This document shows, in pieces, positions 1 to 12,154 of a DNA stretch of 64,000 bases (its first letter is position 1; each line of letters begins with the position of its first letter). A program made the translations under genes and the position numbers. Origin of the DNA: Rhodamnia argentea. Its lineage: Eukaryota > Streptophyta > Magnoliopsida > Myrtales > Myrtaceae. Below the pieces are notes generated by a model. It was not told where the DNA came from, did no database searches, and worked only from the letters and a program-made list of their open reading frames with translations. The stretch covers positions 8,100,501 to 8,164,500 of the forward strand of contig NC_063159.1 in the NCBI RefSeq assembly GCF_020921035.1, written 5' to 3'.

Positions 1-1104
1 GGTAAATGAAAATAGGAACATTTACTTTGGTTGTTATATCAATTCTAATCCAACCTTTCAATTATGTAATAATTTCGCATGTACATAAGCAAGCATTGCA
101 AACCTTGCCTCTCTAAGTTATGTGTTGTGTCTGACCAAAAAAAAAAAAAAAAGTTATGTGTTGTGACCATACGTAAGCTTTCGAGCAATAATGTGGCTAC
201 TAGACGCATGAGCTTTACATCAAGCTAAATAGGGTTGGGACTTGGGAGCTACTTTATGTCAAAATTAAGCCAACCAAATTTTGAAACTTGGCTAGTCCAT
301 GGAGCTCAGGTTTTCCATTTCAAAGCTGTACTTCATATCTCCCAAACTTGGTTAACCTATCTATGAATCAGGGTATTAGTCAATGAAACATCAGTAACCT
401 ATGCTGAGTGAGGTGAGGCTGCATTTGAAGTACTTAATTAAGTTTGTGGATCATGCTGATGCAATACAAATGTTGGGCTAGAATTGATTAAAGGACTAGG
501 CACAAGCTTTTATTTCAAAGCATGCTTACTTGATATATGCTAGTGACACGTGAATTTGGAACATTGGTATTTTGCTGCTAGACTTGACGAGGAAAAAACA
601 TTTCTAATGTGACTATGAGAATATGTTGATGCATATTGGTTTAGTTATTGGTTGTAAGGGATTTTACATGAAAAACAAGGTAGTCACTAGTCCATTATCT
701 TCAAAAGATTTTATGAAAGAAGTGGGCGGATGTGTGGCAAGAAAATGTTCTGAATATTGTAAGCAGATGAAACAGTGTAGCCGAGACTCCACAAATCTAC
801 AATCACTTGCATGGACGAGAGGTTGAAGGAAGTAACAATAGCTGGATGCATAATGCATGCATAGGATTAAGAGTTGACATGGCTTTTTTCTAATGGATTT
901 AGATGGAAATTATTCTGTGTGTATGAAATTAGAGGAGCAAAATAGAAACCCAGGTTGAATCTGATGAGGATGAAATGAATAATTGATCTGATGTTTAGGA
1001 AAGTGTAAAATACTAGGTAAGTCTTCCATGATTGTATGGAATTGACTGCGTGCTGGGTTGCAGCTGTTAATATTTGCTGAAACTTCCATTTTGCTGTTAT
1101 GCAG
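1..1104. other. 5' flank or intron of the UTP5 gene, no exon recognised
   Basis: This AT-rich stretch precedes the first exon I can recognise in the UTP5/WDR43 gene. That exon begins in mid-codon after an AG acceptor at 1103-1104, so the stretch is most simply an intron of the same gene. A poly-A run lies at about 138-152. Short open frames here show no family resemblance. The N-terminal exons of the gene are probably left of the window. Confidence 0.5.
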
Positions 1105-4100
1105 ATGGAAGTGTACTAGCTTCTGCATCTGCACAAGTAAAGATATATAGTTGCTCAGATCACAAAAAGATACAGAAGTTTTCTGGCCATCCCGTGAGTC
1201 TTGGTTTTATAGCCAGTCTTGTATTTTCTGTTTTATGCATCCACTATGCTCCTTGTAATTTATAGTCCATTGAATTCTCTGAATTGTAGGGAGCTGTTCG
1301 CTCTATGATCTTCACTAATGATGGGACGTATGTTCTTTCCTGTGCTGCTGGTGAAAGATATATTGCTGTTTGGCGAGTTGATGGCAGTAAAACGCACTCG
1401 GCAAGCTGTACACTGTCCATGGAGCATCCTGCAGTGTATCTTGACAGCAAATGCATTGATAACGGAGAAGTCAAGGGCCTGTATATTTTGGCTCTTACAG
1501 AGACTGGTGTTTGTTATTTCTGGTTTGGACAGAACATTGAGGAACTACGCAATTCGATACCTGCAAAAGTCTATTTATTTATTGAAAACTCTTCGTTGAA
1601 GAATCATCATGGTGCACCTACAATACTTGCTGCAAAATTACAAGGCATTCCAACTCGTGCATCTGGGCACATTTTTATTTCCCATGGTCTGCTAGTAAAG
1701 CCACTCTTTCAGAAAATTTTAGTGCATTCTGGCGAAAACATGACTTTAAACAGCTCTTTAGACGGAATTCTTTTGCCCACTGGTCAATCCCTGGTTAGGG
1801 CTAAGAGAGGACAAGATGCAAGGAATAAAGGTAAGTCTTGCTTGTTGCTTTTCTTATAGGTTTAATCTTGCAGTGTTAAGTGTAGTTTTAGACCTATAAC
1901 TTGTAGGGTTTTTGCAATTTTGTCCTCTAGCCTTTTCTTTCTTTCTTTATTTTTTTGGTATTTGGCTCAATTAAGTCTTCTGGCTCTCTCTGTTTGTGGA
2001 AGCAAGTACAGACTTTTGGTGCTTCGGTGGAAAATTAGCATTTATGTTGATTGATAAACTAGTCTGCTGGCTGCCTGCCATTAGTAGCAGTTGCAGATAA
2101 AGTTCCATGACATTCTGTTGATCAAGAAGATTATACTATTTTCTTTTTAACTCAATGGCTCCTTGGCAATTCCATTAATGTACACATGATGGATCAAAAT
2201 ATGCCTGTTTTGAAAAGAACACAATTGTTTAGGGCATCTATAAATTGCAGGGATGGATAGAGAGATGTGTGCTCCTGCTATTTATTGTAATTTGTGAACA
2301 TGATAAATGGAAGCATAAAGTTCAGATGATTTTACGGCTGAGTTCAACATAATTAATTGTGAGCATGACTTTGTAAAAAGGATTTGTTTGAAGTTCATAG
2401 ACAAATGCCAAAAGAATTAATTGGAAATGATAATTTTTTATAGCATGTTTTTCCATTGGTAGGATTATGACATTGCAGGCTGCAAAGACCTCTAGATCGA
2501 GATGTTGTTAAGTACTCTTTTTTAATGATTTAATTTTTGTACCCGTTCTTAACCCATATTTGATGGGCTGAATTGTTGCATTGATTAATTATATTCAGTT
2601 AATGGGCCTTAAATGGGTTTAGAATGTAAAGCCCAAAAATATGGGTGTTAAATGGGTTCACAATTTATTTTAATACAACCCATCTTTATGACTCTCTCTT
2701 CACTCTCTTTTGTTCTCACTCGATCTCGCTCTCACTCGCAACACGCTCTTGCCCCAATTTGAATATGAGTTTTTCTAGGTTGGGGTAAATATGGAAGTAT
2801 TTTAGCAATATGGGTTGGGTCGAGTATGGGTCACTAGATTTGTATTGCATGGAAATGGGTCAAAATGGGTTAAGTGGGCCAATTTGGGTCGAATTATTTT
2901 CAACCTGATCCACCTGTTTAACGGGTTTATCTATGAGTTTGTGGATCCTTGGATCATAGGATGTACGAGGGATATTAACTGCTTTTGCCACAAGCACCTT
3001 CCAATATATGTGAAGTAATTGTGAGTTGCTTTCAGTTATCCATGTTCTGAACCATCCCATAATTTTATACTAGGGGTGCCATATCTTCTGCAAATCTTTA
3101 TCTGCTACATGGTATTCTCACTGATCATTTGCCTTTATTCTCCTATGCTCTACTGAAATCATTCACATTAATGTTCTAGCTGGTATATTTAAGTTTCTTC
3201 CTCATAATTGTTACTTCCTCATAAAGCAGTGACGGCATTGGATCGAGCGAATGCTGAAGATGTCCTACTTCCAGTTCCAACTTTTACTGATTTGGGAGAA
3301 AGAAAGAAACCACATCAATATTCTGGCATTGACCCTGATGATGTAATTGCTGATATAGTTAACAGCAGGAGTCGAGCAAAATCTTTGGAGAGCGAACAAA
3401 TGCGTGGTACTCTTCTTCCTAAAGTATAACACTCTTGCTGTGACCTTATCTTGAGACTTTTGATTGACTAGGCGTGCCAGTATAACTCATGCATGGAGGA
3501 GTAAATATACCAACAGATAAACAAATAATTTGGTTGGAAGTTTCTGTCTGAAGATGGTTTACCTCGAGATGTGAATTTGCTTGTGCTTGATCATATTACG
3601 CATCATCTGAGGAGGCTTAGTCTAATCTTGTATTTACATTGCAAGTTTATGAGAGATTTCCAGAATTCGTCATCCCAAGAGGCTTAGGGCTTGTTTTCTA
3701 TAACTCAATTAATTTTGAAGATTGATAACTAACAAGATTATGCTTGTTTCATAACCCTGAGGAGCTTGACTTAAAAGATTCAATTTAATAAAAAGTTCAC
3801 TTACTGAGGTAAGTAAGAAAGGGATTTTGTCATCTGTACAATAAAAAGGTAATTGATGACAATAGAATCATGCCAATTATATTGCTATAACTTACCCATG
3901 ATATTACAGTTTTGTTTTTGGTATTACCAATATTTAGGGATCCAATTTCAGTTATCGTCAAACAAGTTTTTATTAATACTTTAAACACTTAAAATTATGG
4001 ACACACAAAATCTAGCACTTAAGTTTTCAGGACTTATTTAAATTTCTTCTGGAACCACATGATTCTTCATCTCCTTCTCACATTCTGTGAATAGCCAGCA

Positions 4101-7100
4101 GTTTTATTAAAAATATATATATTTTTCATTTCTTAGAGAGTTGCTTTCTGAGTGATTTCCCAAATACATCTCTGTCAATACATCGTTCTGAGAGATACTT
4201 GTCATAAAACAGCTTCATATTCCGAAGGTTATTTAGGGGAAAGCATGGGAAGAATGCGGTCAAGAAAGATAAAATGTCGGAAGAAAGAAATCATGCAATT
4301 CTAGTTTCGAGAGAGAAATTGGACACAGGAATAGCAGTTAGATTGGAGCAGGGAGGCAAGGAAAGAAAGAATTACAGTGACATTGTAATCATTGTTTTAG
4401 TATGAGGGCTGTTGTACCCCACTTATAACATAGCTAACTGCAGCAGGTGTTGATCTTTATTTTTTCTTTCCTTATATCTTAAATTCTTCATTTGTTGGTC
4501 CTTTTGCAAGCAATCTGATATATGTATCTCCAGGAATAAAGGCTTTTGAACTCTTTTTAAAAACAGTAATGCTCCGATCATCTTTTGACATTTGTCCCCT
4601 CATCCTATACTAGAACATGTTATATACTAGATGGTTTGTGATACATCTTTTGCACACCATATTGTGTTTTGTCAACTTCCCTAATTATTTTAAATGTCCG
4701 TTTGTTTTATTTATCTTTTATGCTGTCTTTCATATGCTTTAATTTCTTTTGGTGTTTTCCATGGCTAAATATCCCTGCTTTTTTTTATAGTTATATTCAT
4801 CATTGGATTTTGGTAAATGATGCTGTCTTTGTTTATATTTCAAGTTGCATGAGGAAAAAATTGGGTGTACGTATTGCCTGTAAAACTAATTATCTTTTTA
4901 AATAGACATACATGTATTTATTCACAAGTAGGAAAATCGTTTCTTTTGGTTTCTTTTTTTCGCCAACTTCATACGAAGAAACACTATCTTCATTTATTTG
5001 TTAGACTATCTGATATTCTGTTACTTGTCTATGGACTTTAAACATGTCTTTGTCTATGACCAGCTATTCTGTTTAAAATAAGTGCATTGATAATTATGCT
5101 GGTAGCTGATACTATTTGTCACTTATTGCGGTTTCTGCAGATGATTTAGAAGTGGGCACATCTACACTATGCCTGGAGGACCAGTTGAGATCCCTAGGAT
5201 TTATTGGTGGAAATGATGATTCTTTATATAAATCAGCCCCTGATCCTGCTTTCTTCAAGGATATAAATCTAGAAGCCAATCTATCAAATAAGAAGGTTCT
5301 ACTTAGGAATATATCTTTTTTGTTGCATTAGCCTCTAATTTCTGTTGTTTGTACTTTTGATTCCCATGCGTCACTAATGTTTCCCTGCCTCATTAGATAA
5401 GGGATGCGATTGTATCTATGGGAGCAAGTGATGCATACAACCTACTGAGAGAGCTTTTGGCCTCGTGGCAGTCAAGGTTCTTTCTGTATTCTTCTTAATT
5501 TTCTTTTGCTAATATATATGGAGCTGTTGTTTGGCTAGGTTCGTCCTCAGTCTGTTTGTTTCTCTTATTCTCATAATCATCGAGCAGGTTTAGAGATGGT
5601 AAAACATGCTAATAGTAATTTGATCCATGAACAGGTCATCTAATGCAAAGCTAGTTCTTCCATGGATCAGCAGGATATTGGTCATTCACAGTGATTATGT
5701 CCTTTCTCAGGAACCATCGACTGAGCTGCTTTTTTCTTTGGGCAAGGTAAAAAGTTCGTTGAAGTAAAATTAGCCTATTTTTTCGTTAGTTGGTTCTCTT
5801 GATGAGTGATTTTTGGATACGCCCCTCAATGATTAAAATTCCCTTGTTAAAACCTTTTCCTTCGCTATTAGAAATTTTTTCGGAACCCTTGTAATTGTAG
5901 CAATAATTGAGTGGAAGAAGCCAGAAGCAATGATGTTCATCACCTATTACTTTTTCCTCTGCAATTGTTGGCCAATAATATTTGTATGCTTTATAGTACA
6001 AGGTTTTCGTTATTTGATATGTCTCCCTTGTTCAGCCTCTAACCTTTCGCGGCCCCTCCATTCATTGACAAGTCTGCATGTTAATTGTTGTCATGTTATC
6101 TTGTTTTTAGTTTTTTCGGGTCATCAAAAGCAAATTGACAACTATGAGGGGATCTCTTGTTTCTGATCGGAATACTCCCAAGACAAAGGCTTCAGCCTTG
6201 TCTCCTCGGCCAAAAAGTTAATTAATCAGTTGCATGAAATGATTCCATGAGAATATTGTAATATAAGCATCTATATGTTAGCTTTTCCCTTAGTGAAGCA
6301 AGAGCTTAGGACATATTTTTCTTGAGCAAAGCTGGCCCATCTCTTGTTTCTTTTTCAAGTGCTTTTCTTAGAATAGGCATTTTGTTCCTTCGACTTTAGA
6401 ATCAATGTTGTCGAGTGTCTTATCAATTCAAATTGCTGGCTATCTGATCAGAAAGTTATTCCACGAGTCTGAACTCAGAAACCCCAACATTAGACCCTAA
6501 TATCTGGGTTAGGACATCAAAGGAAGTAAAAAGAGTGAAAGGCAGCAGAAAGAAAAGCAATGGCGAAAGATTGAAGGAAAAAAAAAATGGCTGCTACTGA
6601 TGCAACCTCAGTTCATTAAATCTCCTTTATATTTGTCAATGTGTTTAATTGTAAAAGGTGCGTGAGGGAAAGGTGCGATTATGAGTTCTTTAATCTCTGT
6701 TTCTTGGAAAAATCCTTCCAATCTTTTTTCCAGGTGTAGGTAGCATCCACTGTGATATGAAAGAATTGTATTTGTTTCTGTTTTGCTTCATGTCTAGATT
6801 ATTTTACTTCTCAGATTCATTGTAGAGCTTCACATTATCAACTATTCTTGGGTTATGTTTGCCTTATGGTATGATATATATAATTCCTTTACCTTATAGA
6901 TTGCAAAAGCTAGAGGGGCGGCCATCCAACCATTGCTACAGTTAGTTGGTCGGCTGCAGCTTGTCGTCACTCAGGTTTGTGCCCTTCATATCTTCGCTTC
7001 AGATAATTTTTTGAGCTTGGCAGTCTCTAATTTTGTTAAATGTTGTCTTCTAACAGATTGACAAGGCCACACATGATCAAACTAGAGATTCCCTTCATGA

Positions 7101-7206
7101 GCATCAAACTGATGAAAGTGATGATGAGGACGAAGACATTGATCACGTCTTTTACGGGGATGAGGATGAATCTGGACAAACTAGCGATGATAAAGATGAT
7201 GAGTAG
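1105..7206 (+). CDS. UTP5: WD-repeat protein UTP5/WDR43, 3' part (5' end outside the window)
   Basis: This is a nucleolar component of the t-UTP (UTP-A) part of the small-subunit processome. In the known family it supports rDNA transcription and early pre-18S rRNA processing. I read eight exons: 1105-1193, 1290-1830, 3230-3406 (donor could be 3403), 5141-5295, 5397-5476, 5635-5746, 6900-6974 and 7057-7206, ending in TAG. Phases join without a break and give about 458 visible residues. The first exon reads DGSVLASASAQVKIYS, then SGHPGAVRSMIF and a VWRVDG blade, which are WD40 repeats. The segment from LEDQLRSLGFIGG to QLVGRLQLVVTQ matches the C-terminal Utp12 domain. The tail is very acidic (DESDDEDEDIDHVF), as expected for this family. 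The start codon and first blades lie off the left edge. Introns contain at least one dispersed repeat (about 2541-2930). Family assignment is firm; the donor of the third exon is uncertain. Confidence 0.85.
2541..2930. repeat. Dispersed inverted-repeat element inside a UTP5 intron
   Basis: It lies in the 1.4-kb intron 1831-3229. Its ends are rich in ACCCGTT / AACGGGT and AACCCAT / ATGGGTT motifs facing each other, so it can fold back. A related copy is at about 51360-51870: both contain a segment resembling TTTTAGCAATATGG followed by a TTGGGTCG-like stretch. It looks like a non-autonomous DNA element. Exact ends were not resolved. Confidence 0.45.
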
Positions 7207-7842
7207 AAGCTCTTTCTTTTTAAGAGGTAGTCATTCTTTACAAGTATGCTTTGTTCTTTTTAAACATTGTTTTTTTTTTTGGGGTCAAGCTTCTAAACAT
7301 TGGTTTGAATTGGGTGTTTTCGCTGCTTGTAGTGTGAAACTTGCTCAAGATGGAGATGGTCACTTGGGGCGAGTCGCCAGTCAAGTTGCAGCTACCCCAG
7401 GAGAAATTCATATATATGCCGCCGGTTTTGTGCCCTCCACCATCTTCTGATCTCGAACGCGTGTACTTTTCTCACGCAATCGCCTTGATGATGAAGACAA
7501 CCGCAGGCTGGCTGTTGCGGTGGTGGCCGTCGCTCGACAATGGATTGCGGCATCTCCGTTTGTACTTTTCTGTAATTTGTTTTCTTACTAATTCAATCAC
7601 ATTCCCCATCTACCAAGCCCTCTATAGATTGTTTATCTGTATCTGTCCTTGTATCCTGTTTCTCAAACAAAGAGCAGGATATAAAAAATCCGAAAACTTC
7701 TTGTTCGATCTTACCGTATCCTTTTCGACTTTGTTTCTTAGGTACCAAATGCAGCATAGGAGTAGAACATGCTATTGTACCCCCGACGAGTTGACGAAGT
7801 ACATGTCAAATTCTCTAGATATAATTTTAAAATCGAGATAAT
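7207..7842. other. 3' flank of UTP5
   Basis: This stretch follows the TAG stop of UTP5 and probably contains its 3' UTR. Two overlapping open frames (7040-7450 and 7341-7841) run across it. They have no recognisable domain, and the first overlaps the last UTP5 exon in another frame, so I do not call them genes. Confidence 0.5.
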
Positions 7843-8213
7843 GACATAAATGGTCTTGAATTTTTAATTAGTTCAATATGATCCTTGAATTTCAGCGTAA
7901 TGCGCAATATGATCCTTAAATTTTTTAGTTGTTCAATGTGTTTCGTGAATTTTTTGTACATGTTTAATTTGGTCTCTTGATACATATCAACATGTTCAAT
8001 GTTGTCATTTTATTAATTCAATTTCAAAAACAACATTGAACATTTTTTTATAGTTGATGGATGAAATTTAAACATCCGGATCATATTGAATAATTTAAAA
8101 GTTCAGGATGACATTGCATATTGGAATAAAATTCAAGAATCACATTGAACAAATTAAAAGTTGGGGGATTAGATTGAATATTGAGTTAAAGGTTAGGGAT
8201 TATTTTTGTCATT
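7843..8213. repeat. Foldback element, AT-rich (family also at about 34390-34755)
   Basis: The left arm has repeated phrases like TTCAATATGATCCTTGAATT. The right arm has their reverse complement, such as CACATTGAACAAATTAAAAG. The outer ends AATGACATAAAT and, inverted, AATGACAAAAAT mirror each other. The centre is near 8030-8045, where the halves meet. A second copy with the same phrases lies at about 34390-34755. No coding capacity is seen, so it is likely a MITE-type non-autonomous DNA transposon. Confidence 0.6.
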
Positions 8214-8439
8214 TTCTCTCCAAAATCGGAGACCCGGAAATTGCAGATGACAATTTTTTGCATTGCATTGCATTGCACGGCAGCCTAAAAGCAGTTTTGG
8301 CACTTTGACATAATCTGCTGGATGCTAGATATAATTATGTAAGGTTCTAAACCTAGTTATGTAAACTCAGCTAAAGCCAAGAGAATTAAAATGATCCGGT
8401 TTTACACGGAAAACATGAAATATGAGATCGAAGCAACCG

Positions 8440-8610
8440 AAAGTTAAAGTCATTCAAAATGGGATTTTGTGAAAAGGTTTATGGCCGGATTGTCACAATT
8501 GAAAGGTTTATAACTGAATTGACAAATTGTTAAAAAGTTTAGTATTCAATTAGTACAAGTGAAAGGTTTTGAACTGAATTGACCGCCGTACAAAAGATTT
8601 AGGACTGCCG
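8440..8610. repeat. Partial copy of the 9-bp-duplication inverted-repeat family
   Basis: This is a run of phrases of the type AAAGGTTTATAACTGAATTG, the same wording as the right arm of the complete element at 50075-50493. Only one arm is recognisable, so this is a truncated copy. The following 8610-9099 contains nothing I can identify up to the 3' end of the PR-10 gene. Confidence 0.5.
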
Positions 8611-9099
8611 AAACGAAAATGGTTATTGTATTCGATTTTAAATTAGTACAGTGTTCTCCGTTGATCATATTTTCGATTTCAATACGTCTCGATCTAGATG
8701 AAGCACGAATAGCGCGACATGTGGAGTTACCAAATGATGCAGCTATAAGTTGTTGATCTGCACATAATGTCAATATGATCGCAAATAATCGAGACAAGAT
8801 GCGGTTGCTCATCTCTTTATTTATCTCGAGTAATCTCAATAATTCAAATCCGATTTCAAAGAACTTGGTTTTCATAACTCCGGTGAGCTCTAAAATGCTG
8901 CAGATCGAAATTTCATCGGTCGAAATCACAAAAACAAAGTAAAGAAGATATGCTAGCTCTTCATGAGAGCAAGAGCTTTTGTGTGACACTCAAACAAATT
9001 CATGTGTGTAACTCAAACAAATTCATGTGTGTAAACCTAAATCATAGCAAAGAATTACAAACAACAATCTTAATGAAGAGGGCGGCGTTGGAACATGTC

Positions 9100-9682
9100 C
9101 TATGCATAGGCCTGTGGGTTCTCTAAGAGGTAAGACTCCACAACCCTGAATATGGCCATGGCCTTTTCCTTCCCAGCCTTGATCTCCTCCTCTTCAACTT
9201 GAAATGCCTCCTTGGTGTTGTACTTGCTCTTCATCTTGCAAACCGACCCTCCGTCGCCGGCGGCCTCAAACTTGACCTCGTAATTGATGGATTCGAGCTT
9301 GTCGCCCAGCGCGTCGCCCTCGACCATCGTGTACCTACACACGAAGTTCTCCTTGTCGAGCTCGTCAATCCGGTGCCTCACGTACTTGAAATGACTAGCT
9401 ACATTTGTCACCGAACAAGAAGTGAACTCACCAAACTCGTTACTAGAGAGAGGATCCAAAAAAAAAAAAAAAAAGGGTGTGTATGCGACTAAACGTACCT
9501 TCGGTGAAATTAACTTGCTCGATGCTCCCGGCCCCTCCGTCGCCTTGTACGAGCTCCACGCTCTTTATGAACTGAGGCAGGAGCTTCGGGATCAGGGCAT
9601 TCGACTCGACGATCAACGCCTTGAACATGCGAGCCGGAGCGATCGGGCATGTGAGCTCTTGTGTGATGCTGGTTGCACCCAT
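9100..9682 (-). CDS. PR-10 / Bet v 1-like protein, copy 1
   Basis: This is a small cytosolic pathogenesis-related class 10 protein, whose family binds hydrophobic ligands in an internal cavity. There are two exons, 9499-9682 (184 nt) and 9100-9398 (299 nt), encoding 160 residues, a normal length. The intron (100 bp, phase 1) lies at the family's usual site right after VNFTEG. It holds a run of about 16 A on the plus strand. I chose the ATG at 9682, which gives [16 protein letters not shown]; the longer frame upstream has no family support. The glycine-rich loop reads [10 protein letters not shown]. The usual loop ends in lysine (GDGGPGTIK, as in the neighbouring copy), so this copy has a Glu there. 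The second exon carries [16 protein letters not shown] and KYNTKE, then the long C-terminal helix. It is in tandem with copy 2, 1.3 kb away on the same strand. The biological role of either copy cannot be told from sequence. Confidence 0.9.
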
Positions 9683-9747
9683 GGCTAGTAGCAATGAGAA
9701 AGAAATAACCCAGACAAGTGTATGGTTCTTGAGTGCAGTTAATGCCT

Positions 9748-9758
9748 TCCTATTTATG
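9748..9758 (-). promoter_or_regulatory. Probable TATA box of PR-10 copy 1
   Basis: On the minus strand this reads CCATAAATAGG, about 70 nt upstream of the chosen ATG at 9682. This spacing suits a short plant leader. The match is TATA-like rather than perfect. Confidence 0.45.
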
Positions 9759-9802
9759 GTTAGCGTTATAAGAACAGGTAGGGCTGGTTTGGCAAGAGTC
9801 AC

Positions 9803-11005
9803 GTTTGAGGAAATGGAAGAGTCAAAGGGTTTGCAGCCTAAAAGGAATGTAAAGAGTCATTAAAGTTGGTCTCCCTCGTTTGCTTTTTTGTCATGGAAAA
9901 TGGTTTCGGTCCATTTCAGATTCAAGGTGAAATGTCAAAGATCGTGTTCCAAACATAAACGCAAGAGAGCACGTTCTCATGCTCACATGGGCGGCCATCA
10001 CTTTGAATTGGTCGCACTTGAGTTTGATCTACATGACCGGGCCGATCTGATGTCAGAACAAAATGTTCTTATTTGGATAAACTCATATTGATCGATTTTC
10101 GCAATTTTCTTTTTCAATAAGTAGCAGCAGGCGAGAATACTTAATTGGTCGGTGATATCACATCAGCATGTCACACGATATAAGCATCATATCATATATC
10201 TCTTTGCACGTAACGTCCTACTTTCACAGCTGATTTGTTCAAATGTATCGAGTAAGGCCTTTCAAAATCATTTTAAGGAGAGAAATAATTTTGGTTAGGT
10301 TTGATGCAAACTTCCCTAACACCGGTGGTATGACTGGGTCAAAATCGGGTCGGCAATGGAGGCTGCTGCTTTTCCGTTAAACTTTGCTTCTCCTTTTCTT
10401 TATCTTGTTCTGTTTTTATTATTATTGTTGTTGAATCATTTGATCTCTTATCTAATGTCCCTTACAACAGATAAGATATGATTAGCTTAAACATTATTTT
10501 AAAGAGCCCATGTGTCACAATAAGATAAGCCCAAACCCTAAACATATTGATATTACGAGAGTATACTCTTCATTAATGATATTACGTATTGCGGATTATG
10601 AAAGTATATATTGAGAGCTTTAAATGTCAGTCCGAATTTGAAATATTGGGCCGTAATTCGCAATCTTATTGGCCATTCGGCATTCTATTTATTATCCACG
10701 TTTTCGTTTGTCATACGAAAATTACTGAAATAAGAGAATTTCGCCGTACCAATCTTTCTACGAAAATAATATGCAGCACAATTTACAAATTCCCACTCCT
10801 TAAAATTCCACGAAACCACTACACCAGATTCCTGCCACACCTTTCGTCCTCTTATTCTCAGCATAAGATAAGAACAGCACTCACCAACCAAATATTCTCA
10901 ACTCCAAACACTGAGCGACTCAACTTCTCTTCTCTACTTTTGGATTCAGCACAACCAGACATATTTAACACAGAACACGAACAATACAAGATGGATGAGA
11001 TCGGC
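9803..11005. other. Intergenic DNA between the two PR-10 genes
   Basis: This is upstream sequence of PR-10 copy 1 and downstream sequence of copy 2. The 258-aa plus-strand frame 10589-11365 is mostly antisense to the second exon of copy 2 and is not a gene. No repeat with defined ends was seen. Confidence 0.5.
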
Positions 11006-11750
11006 TCAATAGGCATCCGGATTTGCCACCAGATATGCCTCGATGGCCTTGAACATGGCGGACGCCTTCTCTTTCCCGGCCTTGATCTTCCCCTCGGGGA
11101 GGTCCACCTCGCCGATGGTGTAGTACTTGCTCGTGCTCTTGCACACCGAGCCTCCGTCGGGCGACGCGGTGATCTTCACATCGTAGCTGATCTTCTCGAA
11201 GGTGGTGCCCAGCGGGTCGCCCTCAATGATCGAGTAGCAGTAGGCGAAGTTCTCCTTGTCCAGGGTCTCGACCTTGTGCTTTACCGTCTTGTACTGACTG
11301 CCTATAAAAGCAACAAAAGAAAGATAAGAGTTGTGACTCTCCGGTTTCGACATCGCAGGCACTGATCTTGATGGTGCCGATCAGGCCATTTAGACTTAGA
11401 CATGGCCTGTTCGAAATCGAGTCACATGATCACTCGTGTAATGTTAATGGTTAGGAACATCTTAATTAACCAAGTTATGTTTCTGTCTTTGTCGATGGTC
11501 ATGGTAATGTTCCATAAGGTTGAAACCGAGTTCATTCCGAGTGATCGTAACACAGGACGGACTAACCTTCGCCGAAATTGATCAACTTGATGGTCCCGGG
11601 ACCTCCGTCGCCCTCGAGGACTTCTATGCTCCTGATGGCTTGCGGGAGGACCTTGGGGATGATGTTATCGGCGTCGAGGACAGCGGCCTTGAACATCTTG
11701 GCCGGAGGGATCGAGGACGTGATCTCGGAGTCGTAAGTGACGACACCCAT
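11006..11750 (-). CDS. PR-10 / Bet v 1-like protein, copy 2
   Basis: This is the second PR-10 protein of the tandem pair. Two exons, 11567-11750 (184 nt, exactly as in copy 1) and 11006-11301 (296 nt), encode 159 residues. The 265-bp intron is again phase 1 after INFGEG. The protein starts [16 protein letters not shown]. It has the canonical glycine-rich loop GDGGPGTIK, then [17 protein letters not shown] and the C-terminal helix ending VANPDAY. Start choice is firm because the Met-Gly-Val start is the family norm. Copy 1 and copy 2 differ at many positions, so the duplication is not recent. A good TATA box lies upstream. Confidence 0.93.
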
Positions 11751-11854
11751 GGTTGGATCGGAATAGAGTTGATGAAACTGAGAAGAGGGTGATCAGGAAA
11801 GACTTAGTAGTGTTGAACTTTGTAGTGAAGAGAAGAGGCTGAACTGAAGCTGAC

Positions 11855-11861
11855 ATATATA
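11855..11861 (-). promoter_or_regulatory. TATA box of PR-10 copy 2
   Basis: TATATAT on the minus strand, about 105 nt upstream of the ATG at 11750. It is followed by a CT-rich leader (TTCTCTTC), a common arrangement for plant core promoters. Confidence 0.6.
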
Positions 11862-11914
11862 CAGAGAGACTGAGTGTGAAGGTTTCTGATCACCGGAATT
11901 TTTTTTTTTTTTCG

Positions 11915-12154
11915 AAGGGCATATTTATTTCACGAAAAAATGAATAATTTATAAAAAAAACTTAAAAAAATCGATCGCTTATGTTATTTGCACAAAAGAA
12001 TAAATAAAAATATTATCCACGTTCACAGAAATATTTAGACATAAATTATTACCGATAATAAAAATATTTATTATCGATTTATTTCAAGTGATACAAGCAA
12101 CTGTTTTTAAGAAAGTATCTTCCAAATCAATCATAGTTCGCGAAACAAACGGAG
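11915..12154. repeat. Tourist-like MITE, copy 1
   Basis: A roughly 240-bp AT-rich element. The right end inverted reads ACTCCGTTTGTTTCGCGAAC. The left end resembles the same sequence (CATATTTATTTCACGAAAAA). The centre carries a phrase like ACATAAATTATTACCGATAA. Related copies are at about 21483-21790, 22200-22360, 26365-26592 and 41402-41612, and the larger element at 14527-15946 shares the terminal CTCCGTTTGTTTC. It is non-coding. Confidence 0.6.

Noticed and set aside
2815-3060. Frames of 66-67 aa on both strands in the UTP5 intron
   Set aside because: They lie in a dispersed repeat and between firm splice sites of UTP5.
10589-11365. 258-aa plus-strand frame
   Set aside because: Its second half is antisense to PR-10 copy 2 and the first half has no recognisable domain.
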